From Oscheius dolichura (Eukaryota; Nematoda; Chromadorea; Rhabditida; Rhabditidae): DNA of 64,000 nucleotides. The first letter of the stretch is position 1; the number at the start of each line of letters is the position of its first letter. This document shows positions 1 through 14,700 of the stretch, one piece after another. The stretch is from NCBI GenBank assembly GCA_932521035.1, contig OW051497.1, positions 5,828,001 to 5,892,000 of the forward strand. Reading direction: 5' to 3'. A program made the position numbers and the translations under genes. The notes below the pieces were generated by a model, which saw nothing but the letters and a program-made list of their open reading frames with translations, was not told the DNA's origin and did not search any database.

Positions 1-1032
1 TTAGCTGGTGGAGCAACAGGTAGGGGAAGCGGTGTTGTCGGTAGTCCGCCAAATGGACTACCGGACAGAGGACCTAGTGTGGGGAACGTGAACTGTGACA
101 GGCTCTATGAAAAGTGTTACAAAATTATCAAAACCCTTACTTGTAGCCCGTTATTTGGGTCAAGCGGTGGGAGGGTAGGGAAGGGGTTACAAGCAGGGGC
201 AGGTGGGCACTGCGTTGGGGGACAGTTCAATTGGATAGGAGATGGACAGGTCACTAAAACCTCTGTCTGATACAAAATACAAAAATCAAACTTCCTAGTC
301 CCCCGCTTGGGCAGTGACACATTGTAGGAGAAGCGTTAGAATATCCTAGGAATAGAAGAATGAGTACCAGCATGGTTGGACTAGGCAGAGCGGATTTGCA
401 GGCCATGCCTTATATGCTGACTGACTGAACAGACCAGTATCTTACAACTGATCCGCTCTCGACAAGGATGCAAGTTTACGCAACGCAACAAGCTTGTTAG
501 CCGAGCTGGTTACAGCCAAGGATAAGAGCTATTGTTTGAATCCGCGATAGCCTGTCACAGCTACATTTAAAAGCCTTCACTGAAAACAATGTCATCTGGG
601 AACTTCAAAGGAAAGAAACAATGCACCCTTGACGTCGATTCTGTATTATAACAACGGGTTACAAAACTTTTTTAGAATTCCATATTCAGAAATAAGTTGT
701 CTCAAAGCCCGTTAAATATTTTCATTTGTTGGTGTACGCCATGACCCCCGTTTCTTCATTTGTGCACATAGCACCAATATAGCTCTCCTTATTTTTAATT
801 AACATCTTTAGGCATAGAAACTATTTATTTACCGTAATGTATAACCGGATCTAACGGCAATTTGCAAAAGCACACCACCCGTTAGTAAATATTGAACACA
901 ATGATATAATGGGGAGATACAGTAAACATGTCAGCGAAAATGTACAAGGAGCTCTTGAAAAACCGAATAATTGTACCGGTACTAAAACTAAAACTTCAGA
1001 TCTTTGGTAATTGAATGATAAATCAATATAAG
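1..1032. other. left-edge stretch, no assigned gene
   Basis: No recognisable gene. A frame on the plus strand stays open from base 1 to a stop at 268-270. It is glycine-rich at its start and could be the last exon of a gene beginning outside the window, but it matches nothing I know and has no clear acceptor. Bases 660-1030 are AT-rich and lie just beyond the stop of the minus-strand BTBD7-like gene, so part is probably its 3' UTR. Confidence 0.3.
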
Positions 1033-3507
1033 CTACACGTTACTACTGCTTGCTTCTACCGGCTCTATCTCATCATCAGCAGGGCGGATATCACTTCGTA
1101 ATGTAGATACACGACTGAACTCGTAGGGAAGAAGGGTCAGATCGGGGAGGTTGCGAGTACAGTGAGAAATTAGTGTGTTGGTATCAACAGAGGACGTCTC
1201 TGTCTGCCCATACACGATTTCAACTTCGATCGGGCGGAGGGGGGCCGCATGGAGGGCCAGACATGCAATCTTAATAGGAAATTGAAAAATAATAAGGAAA
1301 AACACATACCAATTGAACTGCCATCTTCTTGTGATAGTCCCTAATGAGGTGGTTGAAATCGTATTTGGTCTTGGCCCACTGGACGATGCTGTTCATTTTC
1401 TTGGAAGCCATCTCTAAGTATCCCATTCCATCGGCGCGCTCTTCTGTTAGTTTGACGCGAGCCACCAATTTAGGAGAAGATGGATTCTCGACAATGGAGG
1501 CCCTCTTTATCGTAGAGAGCTTATCCTTTAAAACCTAAACATAACAATAATGATCAATGGTCAGTTATAGCGCAACCTTGTAATATGGGAAATACAACCG
1601 GGTGCCCATCAGTGGCTCGTCAGGCTTCACCCAGTGGATGTCAGGATTCTCATCAATCTCGGCAGTCGATGTCCTTATCTTCAGTGGTGGGCGAGTCAAA
1701 TATCCTTTTTTGAAGGCTTCATTCAGTCTCTGAAATGAACTGTAATTGGAGAAATATATATCGGACAACCTCGTTAAACGCCGGCAAAACAAAATCAGGG
1801 CGAATGTGTTCCATCAGTTCGGATGCAATTTCTTGTCGATCTTCTTGGTTGGAAGCTTCGAAGTAAAACTCTGCATAGCATGGAAAAGAATCCAAGGTTC
1901 CTTCTGCTCCTTCCTTTGTGATCCATCGAATAGTCGCTTCGAGAATCTCCAACTCTGTTGCCTGAATGGGTGGACTCTCAGTTTTCTCTCATTTTCAAAC
2001 CTGTACGAAAGGGCTTCTAACCAAGTCTAGCAAAGAAGTACTGTCTAAATTAATGAAATGGCGGGAGAGAGCAATCCGCGAGAAATTCTCTTCTAAGTAT
2101 CTAAAATAAACAAGCATGTGATGACAAATAAAGCCAAACCTTTGAGCCTTTTTGCAGACGTAAGTAGATTGGTTGGCAATGGACCAGTTGGTTATCATTA
2201 CGCAAGAATCCATTGAAAGAGCACCAACTATAACGTCTTCACACACTGTAAATTAAATTATGAAGACCTCTTCGAAAAACCAACATTGTACTAGCTTCCA
2301 TAAATTGAAGAACCTGGCAACGTTTACGAGACGGATGGCCTGGGCAAGACGGGTGTTTAAATTCCTTCCAGCTACTATTGCTCTTGCCTCGGACAGGGAC
2401 GATTGTGGAACAACGCCATCGGGAATCTGGAATAGACTGTGATATGGATGGAAATAATAAAACCTTGGAAAAGTCTAAAACGTCCGTGTAGATAAAGTAG
2501 CGAATAAGATTGGCAAACTCTCTAGGAAACAGTTCTTCGTTTATTGAAATGTTGGATTTTTCTGATTTCTGGAAAAGAATTGATAAACAAAAAGCACCTG
2601 TGCATGTCCTACCTTCAACAACTGGCAGAAGTAGGAGCTTCGTGCCATCAGAATATCCGAGTGCACTTGGATACTATAATTCTCCACAATCTGCTGCTCT
2701 TCGCCGGCTACGATGCTAACAAAAGAAATAGTGAAATCTCCGTCGCTGTCGGAAGAATGTTCCATTAATTCTAAGTCCTCCTTTAGCGGTCGTTTACATG
2801 AATAGCTGAAGCTGTCTATGCAAAAGGTCAACTGTCGAAAGAACTCACAAGCCTCGTAATGTTTCCAGTGTCAGAGGATCTCCATTCCATTTATCCGTAT
2901 ATAAATACAAAATAAATTTTCTGAATAATAATTAAAATTAAGTTTTATAAGAGGCATACTCTATATCTTGTTTTTGAATAAATAACGGCATTCCGACAGA
3001 TGTTTTCTCACAATCCTGCCACGGAATATGGTCGCACCGATGCCTCAACAATGTAGGCGATATATGCAGTTTATTATTCTAAATGTTCTCTGTATTTTCT
3101 TAAAAACTAAGGAAATATACCGCCATTTTAAATGTGCATTTCGATCGGTGTCGCTCGTGGAAGAGCTGTTCCCCGATAGACCGCACGGGAGCTCGGGCAT
3201 TATCCACATCAATTCGGAGTTCTCGAAGCAATTGGAGAGCTTCGAACTCCTTAAAAACAGTAAAATTGTAATAGACGCCGATACCTGATTCAAGGCTTCA
3301 ATATCCTCTTCTTTCCAGTTAGCGATAAGTTCCCAGAAAGGTCTGGATTTATCATTCGGTGATTCACCCTGCAAAGGGAAAAATCTATTAAAATAACTAA
3401 AAGTGTCTTACCTTGAAAGAGAATATCCGGCTCTTTTTCTTGATAATCGGTTCCTCCGGAGATCGATCGTCGTACTTTGTTTTCAGTTTACCTTGTGCGA
3501 GTCCCAT
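1033..3507 (-). CDS. hpo-9: BTBD7-like BTB/BACK domain protein
   Basis: The spliced product follows the human BTBD7 architecture. It starts at an ATG at 3507 (MGLAQGK, a possible N-myristoylation start) with a lysine-rich segment. A helix (PFWELIANWKEEDIEALNQ, near 3300-3370) matches the BTBD7 segment around LLSGWDVRDVNALVEEY. Next come a shortened first BTB piece (FRGRIVRKHLSECRYLF, near 3000-3050) and a second BTB domain (VHSDILMARSSYFCQLL near 2620-2700, then RYFIYTDVLDFSK near 2480). The segment SEARAIVAGR and a BACK-like helical region (about 1790-2250) follow. The conserved C-terminal block GTRLYFPYYK is near 1570-1620, and the tail ends at the stop at 1033. About ten short introns separate the pieces. 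BTBD7 proteins act in epithelial remodelling; the C. elegans homologue hpo-9 was named for sensitivity to pore-forming toxin. The symbol is by homology only. Exact joins around 2840-3020 are uncertain. Confidence 0.8.
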
Positions 3508-4168
3508 TTTGACGCATTTTACAGACGCATGACCCAGTTCTTAAAAAAATGTTGTGAATATGGTAGACGTAAATATTTACATGAAGGAGTAAAAGAGGGA
3601 TTAATGATAAACAGAAATTCCCCTGGAGTCTTGGCAAGATGCCAATTTAAAGGACTGTGTCCTAGCTCGACTATTATTACAACCCGCCCTGCTCTTATTA
3701 TCTTATCTAAATTGCTGTTTTCTTCTTATATAAATTCCTTCTGTAGCCTGGAACGCAGTTGATTTGAATCAGGGGACAACAATATTGTAGAAATACCAAA
3801 TCGGGCCTACGCATCTAGAATGAAGTTATCGCGGTGGGACCAATTTCCTTCTCCAGGGTACGGTATATTCACGTGGAATGTCCATCAGTCGTGACTCGAC
3901 AGGGGAATGACCGCTATTGATTGCGCAGAGACGGTCCCAGCTCTTCTGTCGCGTTTTCCTCTTAACTTTATTTTTGATTAGACCGAAAGTGGTCACGCCA
4001 TTACTGCGCTGCCATCTGTCCGGGGCCGTTGCCCGCGCATTGACGTAGCAGCTATCGATCCGTGTTCTTCGGTTTCATTTTCGACTTTTTTGATCTGTTT
4101 TCAAGAATTTATAGATAAATATTGTTATTTTCCAGGTAGCAAAAACCTTTCCTTATTTGTATATCAGA
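3508..4168. promoter_or_regulatory. divergent promoter between the BTBD7-like gene and rab-1
   Basis: These 661 bases separate two genes transcribed away from each other, so they should hold both promoters and 5' leaders. No canonical TATA element was recognised. The rab-1 side ends in a T-rich tract and CAG (4165-4167) one base before the rab-1 ATG, which looks like a spliced-leader acceptor. The true start of the rab-1 pre-mRNA may therefore lie further upstream. Confidence 0.5.
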
Positions 4169-5664
<1,496 letters not shown>

Positions 5665-6465
5665 ATGTCTGGGTGACTATGCTCTATTCCAAAAAAAAGA
5701 TAAATTTCTGGTTCCACTTTCCATCCAATCCCGTCTGTTGTATTAGGTTGTAAAATATCTCGGGCACCCTCTACCTATCCCTAATCCCTGTACTCTTTCT
5801 CTTTCTTTTTCTCCCCGACTGAACTAACCCAAGGGGCTGGTACGGCTAGTGTCTGGGTTCGTGCGAGTGATTTTGTTCCTATCCGGCCATCATCTTGGCA
5901 ACAGGAAGTATAACTATTTATATTTATTTCTCTTATGCCCCCGCCTGAGTAAAGTGTATATTCTGTTCATCTCCCATACATAGTCTGTTGTGAACCTACT
6001 TGTCCACCTTAAAAACCAATTGTAAACCTTAAAAAACCCGCAATGTGATGTGTGATTTGGTCAAAAACGTTGTTCCATCTCCAAAAATTGCTATTTTGCG
6101 TTTTTGTCTAAGCTTTTTGTGAATTTCAAATAAATTTATAGTCCCGCTGTTTTGAAAGAACCTGAACCGATCAAAACAAGCTGCAAAACTGAAAAAGCTT
6201 CGCCACAACAAGTTCTTCGGGGAACTTCTCGCAAAGGAACACCACTTTTGTAGCATAGTTTAAACTGAAAACATAACAGTGGACAAGGAAAACTTCAAAA
6301 ATAGCATGTGGTCAAATATTTGAAGATCTTCTAAAGGCTGGAGAGCTGTGGGAAACATAAGACGACGGAAAACCAATCTGATGCCCCTAAACTGAACGCC
6401 GGTCTCTTTGAGGAATATGAAATCCGATTGCGATCCCCTAAGATAACGATCCGTATTCCATTGTT
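5665..6465 (+). other. rab-1 3' UTR and intergenic spacer
   Basis: The first 250-300 bases after the rab-1 stop are pyrimidine-rich and probably form its 3' UTR. From about 6000 to 6465 the sequence is AT-rich and holds no convincing reading frame; it ends at the proposed start of the von Willebrand A gene. Confidence 0.5.
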
Positions 6466-8298
6466 ATGCTGTTGTTCGTATGGTTAAGTGCGATTATTCC
6501 AATCGCATCTCCCTGTGTCGACCTCCTTTTTGTAGTTGATCCACAAGATGAGGTTGGCTGCCTTTTCTAAGTTAATCCCCCTTTTAGCTGGCTATAGGAA
6601 GATCTGTGAAGATAGCCAATGAGCTTGGCCATCGTGTACTATTTCTTTCAGTTATCACCAAGAAAAGCACCCGATTACTGTCAATAACAGCCAAAGTAGG
6701 GCGCCTTCTTCGCCTGGTTACCCTTTCCAGAACAAAGCAGATCTAATAGAACTCTTGCACAATGTACAGGGCACATATACCGAGCTTCTTGGAGCAGTTT
6801 CTAAAAAACTAGCTAGACGAAAGGGTTCGTCATCCCATCTAAGATTAATCTTATTGAAATTTTCAGTTGAAAGACCGCTGATTGTGCTCCTCTTCACAGA
6901 GAAGAACGTTCCCCAAAAGTTGACAGACTCCTGGAAGGAGATGAAAAACTCCACCCTACACATTTTCAGAGTAGGAGCTGCTAAAAACAAGTACGCAGAA
7001 CCGTACCCATGAGAATAGTTTCCAGGGAAATAATTCGCACCAATGAGGGAGTCACTTTCGACCAACTTATTTCGTGTGCGAAAAGATCTAACAGTCGGGC
7101 CGACGTCCGTCGCCGTAGTCCATCATTAGCGTCTAGAAATAGCACTCTCGGAAAGGATTCCACAAATGGGATGACTACTACTGGGTAGCTAAAAACGTTG
7201 ATCCCATCATTTTAGCCTAGAATAACCAAACGCCATCCAATTTTCAAAGGCTCCACTGCTACTCCACGAATAACCACAGGAGAAACAATTCTCCGGGCAG
7301 CAGTGTGAGGTGTTATCTGGTCGTGTGAACTAGAAATTAAGGGCTACAACAACGTTGAGATCAATCCCCATTAGAGTACGCAGTAGGTTTGAAAGAAAGG
7401 GGTATGTTTTTGACTCAAAGCCGTGGCATTGTATTGTTAGACCAGTACAAAGCGGAGAAATACAAAAGAGTACGACCGGCATGGTAATGCATACGACTAC
7501 AGTCCGGCCAATTCCTTCTGGTATCTTTATTAGGAACTGTATACAATCTTCTAGGTTGCATTGTGGATATTATATTCCTTGTTGATTTTTCAAAAGGAAC
7601 AGGCGAGAAGAGCCAGAGGTGAAGACTAACTTAACCAAATCCCACACCTTTCAGTTACTTTGACCTTGCAGCTACTACCGTTGGTGTTCTACCAATTGGA
7701 CCTGGCGCCGTGAGGGTTAGCCTCGTTTCGTTTTGCCTTTATACAATCCCTTTAGGTAGCTATGATCGGTTACAGTGGACCAGGAAGAGCCACTGCGCTT
7801 TTCCATCTTGATAAGCACGGGTCCAAAGATGATTTGATAGAGTTTGCCCTGCTCCTTTATAATGGCCATAAAATATTTCAGAGAATTGTTTCGAATGGAA
7901 CAACATGGTGGCACCACCCGAACTGCGGAAGCAATTCGTTTTGCCAACAAAGAATTCGGTAATTCTAGACACGGAGCCAGGAAGGGAGCAAGGAAGGTCA
8001 TCGTTGTGTTTACAGACGGTTATTCACAGGTATGATGTGTGTCTGATGTTTACCTTCCTCTTTTGAGGATGACCCAACGTCTGCTGCGGAGAAAGCTCGC
8101 CGAGATGGAGTCCAGCTTGTTACTGTATCAGTCTCCGATCGTTTCTCCCCGAACAGGGAAATACTCCAGAAGATAACCAGCAACAACGACGTGAGGCAAC
8201 GCTTCAAAGGTCAAAACATTCCATTTCAGCTAGTTCTTATTTCTCCCAGCGGACATCTCATCCGGGACAAAGTGCTTGGACGCGGCTGTAACTTATAA
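6466..8298 (+). CDS. secreted protein with two von Willebrand A domains
   Basis: The ATG at 6466 gives a hydrophobic signal peptide (MLLFVWLSAIIPIA) followed by CVDLLFVVD, the first strand of a vWA fold. The first domain continues through NKADLIELLHNV, ERPLIVLLFTEKNVPQK and HIFRVGA, and ends near 7050. A Ser/Arg/Thr-rich linker (about 7080-7515) leads to a second vWA domain that opens with CIVDIIFLVDFSKG. It continues with VAMIGYSGPGRATALFHLDKH, GGTTRTAEAIRFANKEF and KVIVVFTDGYSQDD, and stops at 8296-8298. vWA domains bind ligands through a metal site (DxSxS...T...D). Domain 2 has DFSKG with T and D partners, so its site is partly kept. Domain 1 has DPQDE, which should not bind metal. Introns are 35-46 bases. 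The join between 6588 and 6656 does not resolve in frame. Probably an extracellular matrix or cuticle-associated adhesion protein. Confidence 0.8.
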
Positions 8299-8778
8299 GC
8301 AGAATAATAAAACTCTTTGAAAAAAAATAAATATTCATTTGATTCAATAGAAGAAAATAGATATTAACGTTGACATCACCCAGGAGATAGAAATCTCAGA
8401 ATATATATCTACACGGAATTTATAACAATGTACAGCACAGAGACGATATCTTTTTGAACTGACTGGATTTGGTTTGAGAGCGAAGAAAACAGTAACAACA
8501 AAAACTAAAAAAAAGATCAAATGCAGAACGAAGAGGACCGAAAGCCGAGAGAGAAGAGTCCATTACAAGCAATATGAGACACCCGTTGTTTGATAAGCGG
8601 AGCATGACACAGGCGACTGACACCCGACACGCTAAGTCTAGAAAATCAAAGTTTACCCAACGATAGAACATACACTACCTAATTGATTATTTGTGTCGTG
8701 TGGTTTATATGCTGTTGAAGGAGGGGTATTTGAGTAGGAAGTCCCTGAAGTCCCTGTTGGGCCAAGAGGTTCTAAACA
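8299..8778. other. convergent 3' ends
   Basis: The spacer lies between two genes that converge. An A-rich block with AATAAA-like sequences (about 8303-8335) just after the vWA stop is a plausible poly(A) site for the plus-strand gene. The remainder probably contains the 3' UTR of the minus-strand ELM2/SANT gene. Confidence 0.5.
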
Positions 8779-11700
8779 TCAGACATCTTTTTCGGTGCTG
8801 AGCTTTCTTGCCTGCGTGAGCGTCAAGTTCTGGGGATTCAGCTGTGCATTAGGCGACATCCCTTGAGTTATTCCCTGCGTCAAGCCTTGCAAAGTAGCTG
8901 GAAGATTTCCCAGGTTGATAGTGCCGTTAGGAAATGGCGGAGCTGCTAATGTTTGAACTGTTTGGGCAGCCATCTGAGCATCCACTTGTGCTTTGGCTTC
9001 AGCTTCTGCCCTCGCTTTCATCGCGTGTGACTTCATATGGGCATTCAGAGACTATAAGAGTGACTATGAAATTGTTTCTTTGTCTCAAATACCTTGACTT
9101 TTTCGAAGCATTTATCACACAGTCGGCAATGGAAGAAACCATCGGCGCTTGGCTGAGCCCCCTTCTTGCTGCTGTTAGTGATAGAAGCTCGGGGAACAGA
9201 CTGAAACAAGCCGTTCTGACAAGGAAATAGCCTTGTTTACCGGTTGGTAATTCCTCTGCAGCCCTGCAAGGTCAGGTTTGGGCGACGTGCTTCGGAATGC
9301 AGAAGTATGGGAGTCTGCAGAACGCGGCGAGGACATCGAGTGGACACCAGAGCTAAATTAATTAATTAGTTCCGCAAAAGCAACACAACTCACAAGCTGT
9401 TGGCATGCGGACGAGGCTCGACAAGATCTTGAAGAGCTTGAAAAGCAGGAGCAGCAGAGGCCGGGTTGATAACCTCTATTTCTTCTTCCATCGGCTCGTC
9501 AGCGATAGAGCATTTCTTAATGGTCAAGCCTTCTTCCATCTGAATTTCTAACTGGATACGGTAATAAGGTTAACCTACGTTCTGCATGTTGATTTCTAGA
9601 AGCTGACGTTTCCGCCTCAAATTCCGAAGCTTACGGTAGTCGTCAGGACAAGCCTTTTTCCAGTTATAATAGAATTCAATACACTCTTTGACGCTCTTGC
9701 TGCCCATCTGAACGAAAAAGTACAATTCATTAACTCAAAGGGAAATTACAACTTCCTGTGCGACTTGATGGAAATCTTTCTCGCTCTTGTATATGGCATC
9801 CTGGAAGGAGTTGACCTCTTCGGGAGACCAAGCACAGGAATCAATATAGGTAGTGCCGAAGACGATCGGATACTGTTCCCAGTCCAGGGTGTCACTTCGG
9901 AGAAGATCTGCCACGGAGGCCTCAATGTTCCCGTTATTTTCCATTAAAAGATGAAGAGCCAGCTCTTTATTCCTTCCCGGGTTAGGAACCGCCTGACTGC
10001 AGGCCAGAAGCTCAAAGGATTTCACTAAAAATTAGCATACTGATGGAGAGTAATACAAATAACAATTACCCTGGGCAATGTCGATGTCCTTTAATACATC
10101 TGAGGAGAATACCAGCGTGTCCCTGTCCACAATAGATTCCAGCTCGGCTTCTGTTATTTCCCGCTCTTTCCATTTGTAAACCTTCGCTTGGAACCCGCCT
10201 CCGATGTTAATGTGCCTAAAAGAGCAATATTAACATTTTTGTTGTTTTTAAGCACTCACGGCGTAGCATCACTATAAGTCGGGATAACGAGATCATCCTG
10301 GACCTCTTCTTCCATTTCAATATTTGAAGCATTAGAGTCCTTCCTTCCAAAATTGGCAGAAAACTTACGATAGGCATCTTCGCCAGACCTGACATTATTA
10401 GCTGGGATAGAAACGAGAAAAAGTATACTTGTGGGAGGATGTGGAGGCGTAAGATTCCTTCCGAAGGGCTTCCAATTCTTCGGCAAAGTTCGGCTGATTC
10501 ATTTGGTTTGCCATTAAAGAGAAGCCTTTTTTCCGAGAAGGACCATTTTGAGTATCAATCGCAAAAATAGAGGAAAGGATCGGAGGCGTCATTTCACTGG
10601 GACCCGGAGCTTCGTCTATTTTCAAGCCAGGTGACTCGTCGCTCATTTCTGCGTCCTCTGCAATAAGTGTGTACATAAAGATGGAAAGAAATATTCACCA
10701 TTTGACGGTTGACTCATTTCAGGTGCCGGAGTGTCATTGCCACTTACAGAAGCGGCTGCCTTAAAAATAAACTTATTTTCAAGAAAAACTCCTGTATGAT
10801 AAGATTTCTTAGGTCAGCTGGCCCGAAACACAAACTTCTTGGGGCTGCTAACAAACTAGACGGTGGGAACGGGAGAAACGCATAGAACTCGTCTGTGACC
10901 GCGATCTCTTCATTGCTGTGGCGTTCGCGTTAGTTCAGGGGCTATTGTGTGTTGGAAACGCTCATCGCCAACCCGTCATTGTAGCTGACGCATCCCGCTA
11001 AAGCATAGGAACCCTTTGGGAGTCATAAATTTTGTCCCCACTGCAGACTGCCCACTTTCCCTACATTTTAAACTGAAGACAGCAGTCAGGCGCGTACCTG
11101 ATTACTCTGAGCCAGTCCCTTACAAGCTTGCCAAAATAGACCGGTACCGTTCCGCATCGGACTCAACATAGGAGGAGGAGTGTACTTCGTTGTCGTTTTT
11201 TCCCCGAATCGGGGGGCACGTAGTTGACTGAAAGAAGAAATTAAACATAATTCATAAATAAGAAATAGATATTGAGAAATGATAGGAGTTCTCGGATTCT
11301 GGAATTTCACTCATTTACACTAGAATGAGGGCGATACGCTAGGAGGGAAAAATGAATAACTACGAGGGGCACTAATTAAGACCAACTGGTCAATAGCGCG
11401 TATGCCTCATCCTCTCGTACTCCAGTTGGCATGGAGAACCTACTAAACATTTTGATGTATTTCCACCGGATCCCTTTAAAATAAATGGCCTTCAATAATA
11501 TAAGCAGAGCATCCAAGATCTAGTTTTTATAAAAGATTTTCGGATGGGCTAAGACCACATGGGGGTCATAAAAAGGGAGGATCGAAGCTAAAAACAGGTA
11601 TTTCATCGATGAAGGATAACGTTTATCGGGGTTTTCTGCAAGTGGGTCGAACACTATGGACTGCACTTTATGTGCTGGCGATCCAGTGCAGATAGCAATC

Positions 11701-14700
11701 ACGCGGCTGATCATGAATCAATGCAGCGTCTTGCACGGTCCTAGGCAACCCCAAATTGCTTTTGCCTATCGCGTGTGACATGAAACATTTAGAGATGCGC
11801 ATACCTTGTTACACCATTCTCTTTAAATAGAAATCGCGTAGCTTTATAAATAGCGAGCCGTTTTAGATAGCACTCGGAGTGGAGGGGCTTCCCCAAACAC
11901 TATCAACGGCTGGCAGTTCGTATGTAAAGCGACGATATAAAGCAGACTGTGCGATAGCCGTTTCTTGATAAAAGTCAACAGAACAACGAATGATTTTTGT
12001 GGGAAAGTTCCTCGCGAAACGTCTACGAAAGGACGTTATAGCAATATTCCTTCGAATATATTCATTTCAGCTGGAAACCTTGTTGCCTATACGTCGAAAA
12101 AACCAAGCCCGCGGGAAGAAAGAAGAAGAATTTTTGGAATGAGGTTATCGGTTAGCTCCGGCTGCCATACGCACCAACCCATTAATCTGCAGCCATTGAG
12201 GAAGGGGAGAAGGCTTAGCCACGGCACAATATCGCAGCTGTTTTCCTTCTTCGCTCTCTCTGTCGGTAGGGGGGAGGGGGTATTGGGAGGCGGAGCATAC
12301 CGCTAAAGGGCATCAAAGGAAATAGGAATAGGAGGGACCAAGTAATTATTGGGAGCTGTTATGTAATCTTTTTGCATCACAGAACTACGACAAGACTGCA
12401 AAAACAGCCTTATCTCTACCGTTCGGTGGGTACCAAAACGAGCTCGGACGGTACTAAAAACGTCTACCATTGGGAAACATGGAAAACCTCTAAGACATGT
12501 GACCTTTTGCAGTGAAATGTATACTAAGTATTAGGCTTGACGTCAGCCAGAAGGCTGGGTGTCAAAGAGATTGGTAGATATTCATTGCATGAGGCATGTA
12601 CAGGTGGTTCTGGCTAATGAGGGTCCCGCCGAGCCAGTCGTCTGTGTTGCGACGCTATAGATCTTTGGAGGAAAGGCCTCAGAATGCGACAGAGATAGTG
12701 CACGGGAGGGTAACCCGTCCCGAAGAAGTGCCTCCAACCAACAATCCCTCTCTGCAGGAGAGGCAATAGATTACAAACAGCTGATGTCAGCTTTTTTCCA
12801 AGAGAAGAAGAAATTTATGGGGCGGCCTCTTTTACAATTGTCCAGCAGGAGAGGGTTATAGATTCTCTGACATCCTTCTTATTCTTGCACTCGCCGGATT
12901 CAAACTGCCTGACTTCATTATCATTAAACGGGAATTGTTTAACAGCTTAATGGAAAAGAGGACATCTTGTGTACTTTTTATGTTCATCGATTCTCCCATC
13001 AACAGCAATGGAATTCTTTGATGAGCTGTTCCCTCTGGGTTAAGTATGTGAGATGCTGCTGTTGGTGGATTAAGGCGGGATAAGCTACGTTGTGTTCATT
13101 AAGACAATTAGCTAAATTAGTCGCATGAGTCACATATAAGAAAAGTATAAAAAGATGTTTGTCTTCCGTCGTAAAATTCTTTATTTTACGGAGACCGCCA
13201 GCAAAATATTTGGCTGGACAAAGCTTATCCAGACGGCAAGTCATGCAAAGCAGCCTAATCTGTTACTAAATCCCAATGAGACCCCAGGAAGCCATTGGAA
13301 CCACTTTGTAAGATTGCCCGCATCACTTTATATCTTCCAAGATTTCCAAAGTCGGGATTGGGTCGAAAGATACGAAAATATACGTGAAGCCCGAACCTTT
13401 TAGGGCGAGCAGACAACACTAGAATTGTCCAGACGGATTTCAAAATCTCATATGTCCGACTGAGATCCCATTCGTGCTATAATCGGAAGGGGGAGGGATA
13501 AAACAAATATAAAATGATGAGCCGGGAATTTAGTTTTTGCAAACGTGCGATTGCAATCAATCGGGTTGCGTAGAGGGAGGAACGAAAGGCCTGATAGATG
13601 GAGGCCTGCAAGGCTCGCTTTGCACTCGCTCCAACCCGCAACGAGTCTGCGAATCAACGATCAACAACTCCGGCGCCTCGAACGCAAGCCAGTGGCTTCT
13701 TGGTTGTTTGGGTCTTCTTCTTCCCCACTTGTTTTCAAAAACATTAGAACACATAGTAATCTGGATCGAAAATGAGGATTCTACCATCAATCTTTTAGTC
13801 CCTAGAGCTAGTTTTTTGAAATTTTAGCGAAGGGTGGAACCGGTCAGCATTGATAAAAAACCGATTACTTATGCACTGATGAAGTTTTCTCTGTCAAGAG
13901 AGAACAGCCGGCGTTTTCAATTATAAAAAATTTGTCTGCATAAGGCGCTCGCATTTGGATAAAAAAGTATTTGGCTTAAGCACAGTTTAGCGCCATTTTT
14001 GCCTAACAAGCACCGCTTTAAGGCCCTGTACTGTAAAAAAAAGAAAAGGAACGGCGACGTGCCGGAGCACTTCTGTTTTTAACGTCTGGAATTTCAAGAG
14101 GGGGATTAGCGGGATATATGAGGTAGGCGGAGGCAATGTTGTACTCGGTTGTTCTCGCCCCATTGTATTTTTAACCTTTCGTCTAATTCTGTCTTTATGA
14201 CTTCTGCAAAAATAAAGAAATCGATTTACGCATGTGACGTTCCTGTTCCAACATCACAACACAGGGTAAACAAGATATTGAGGAGGCAGGAGGCAAGCGG
14301 CAACGACCCGTGGAACAAATCAAGACAATGCAACCTTTCAGTTACGGTAGGAATATGTGCTCCGACAAAGTTTGCCTTCAGTTGAAAAAGTGCCCGACTG
14401 CCTACCTCTTGGCCGCCATTTGGCTCGCCTTCCTCGTCGGCACATTTGCGTGTCTTTTCGGATGCGAACCAGAACTTTTCCTTGACGGCGGTGTCTCCAC
14501 TGCACTTGATTTTTTCCGCACCGGTTCTGTCTGCAAAATATCGTTTTTCTCATGGGATAGTGCGAGATCTCTTACCTCCAAGGTCGTATCCCCAAAAGAG
14601 ACTTCCTTTTTGATTTGAGGCTGCGGGGACAACATCCTGAAAAATATTACGGTATTAATTAGTTGCTCTTGAATACATATGACGATTTTCCCCCCACCGG

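Noticed and set aside
8010..8298. Reading 8178-8298 of the vWA gene without an intron
   Set aside because: Also open, but removing the 39-base GT-AG interval at about 8190-8228 restores normal vWA spacing (NND-LVLISPSG), so the spliced form is preferred.
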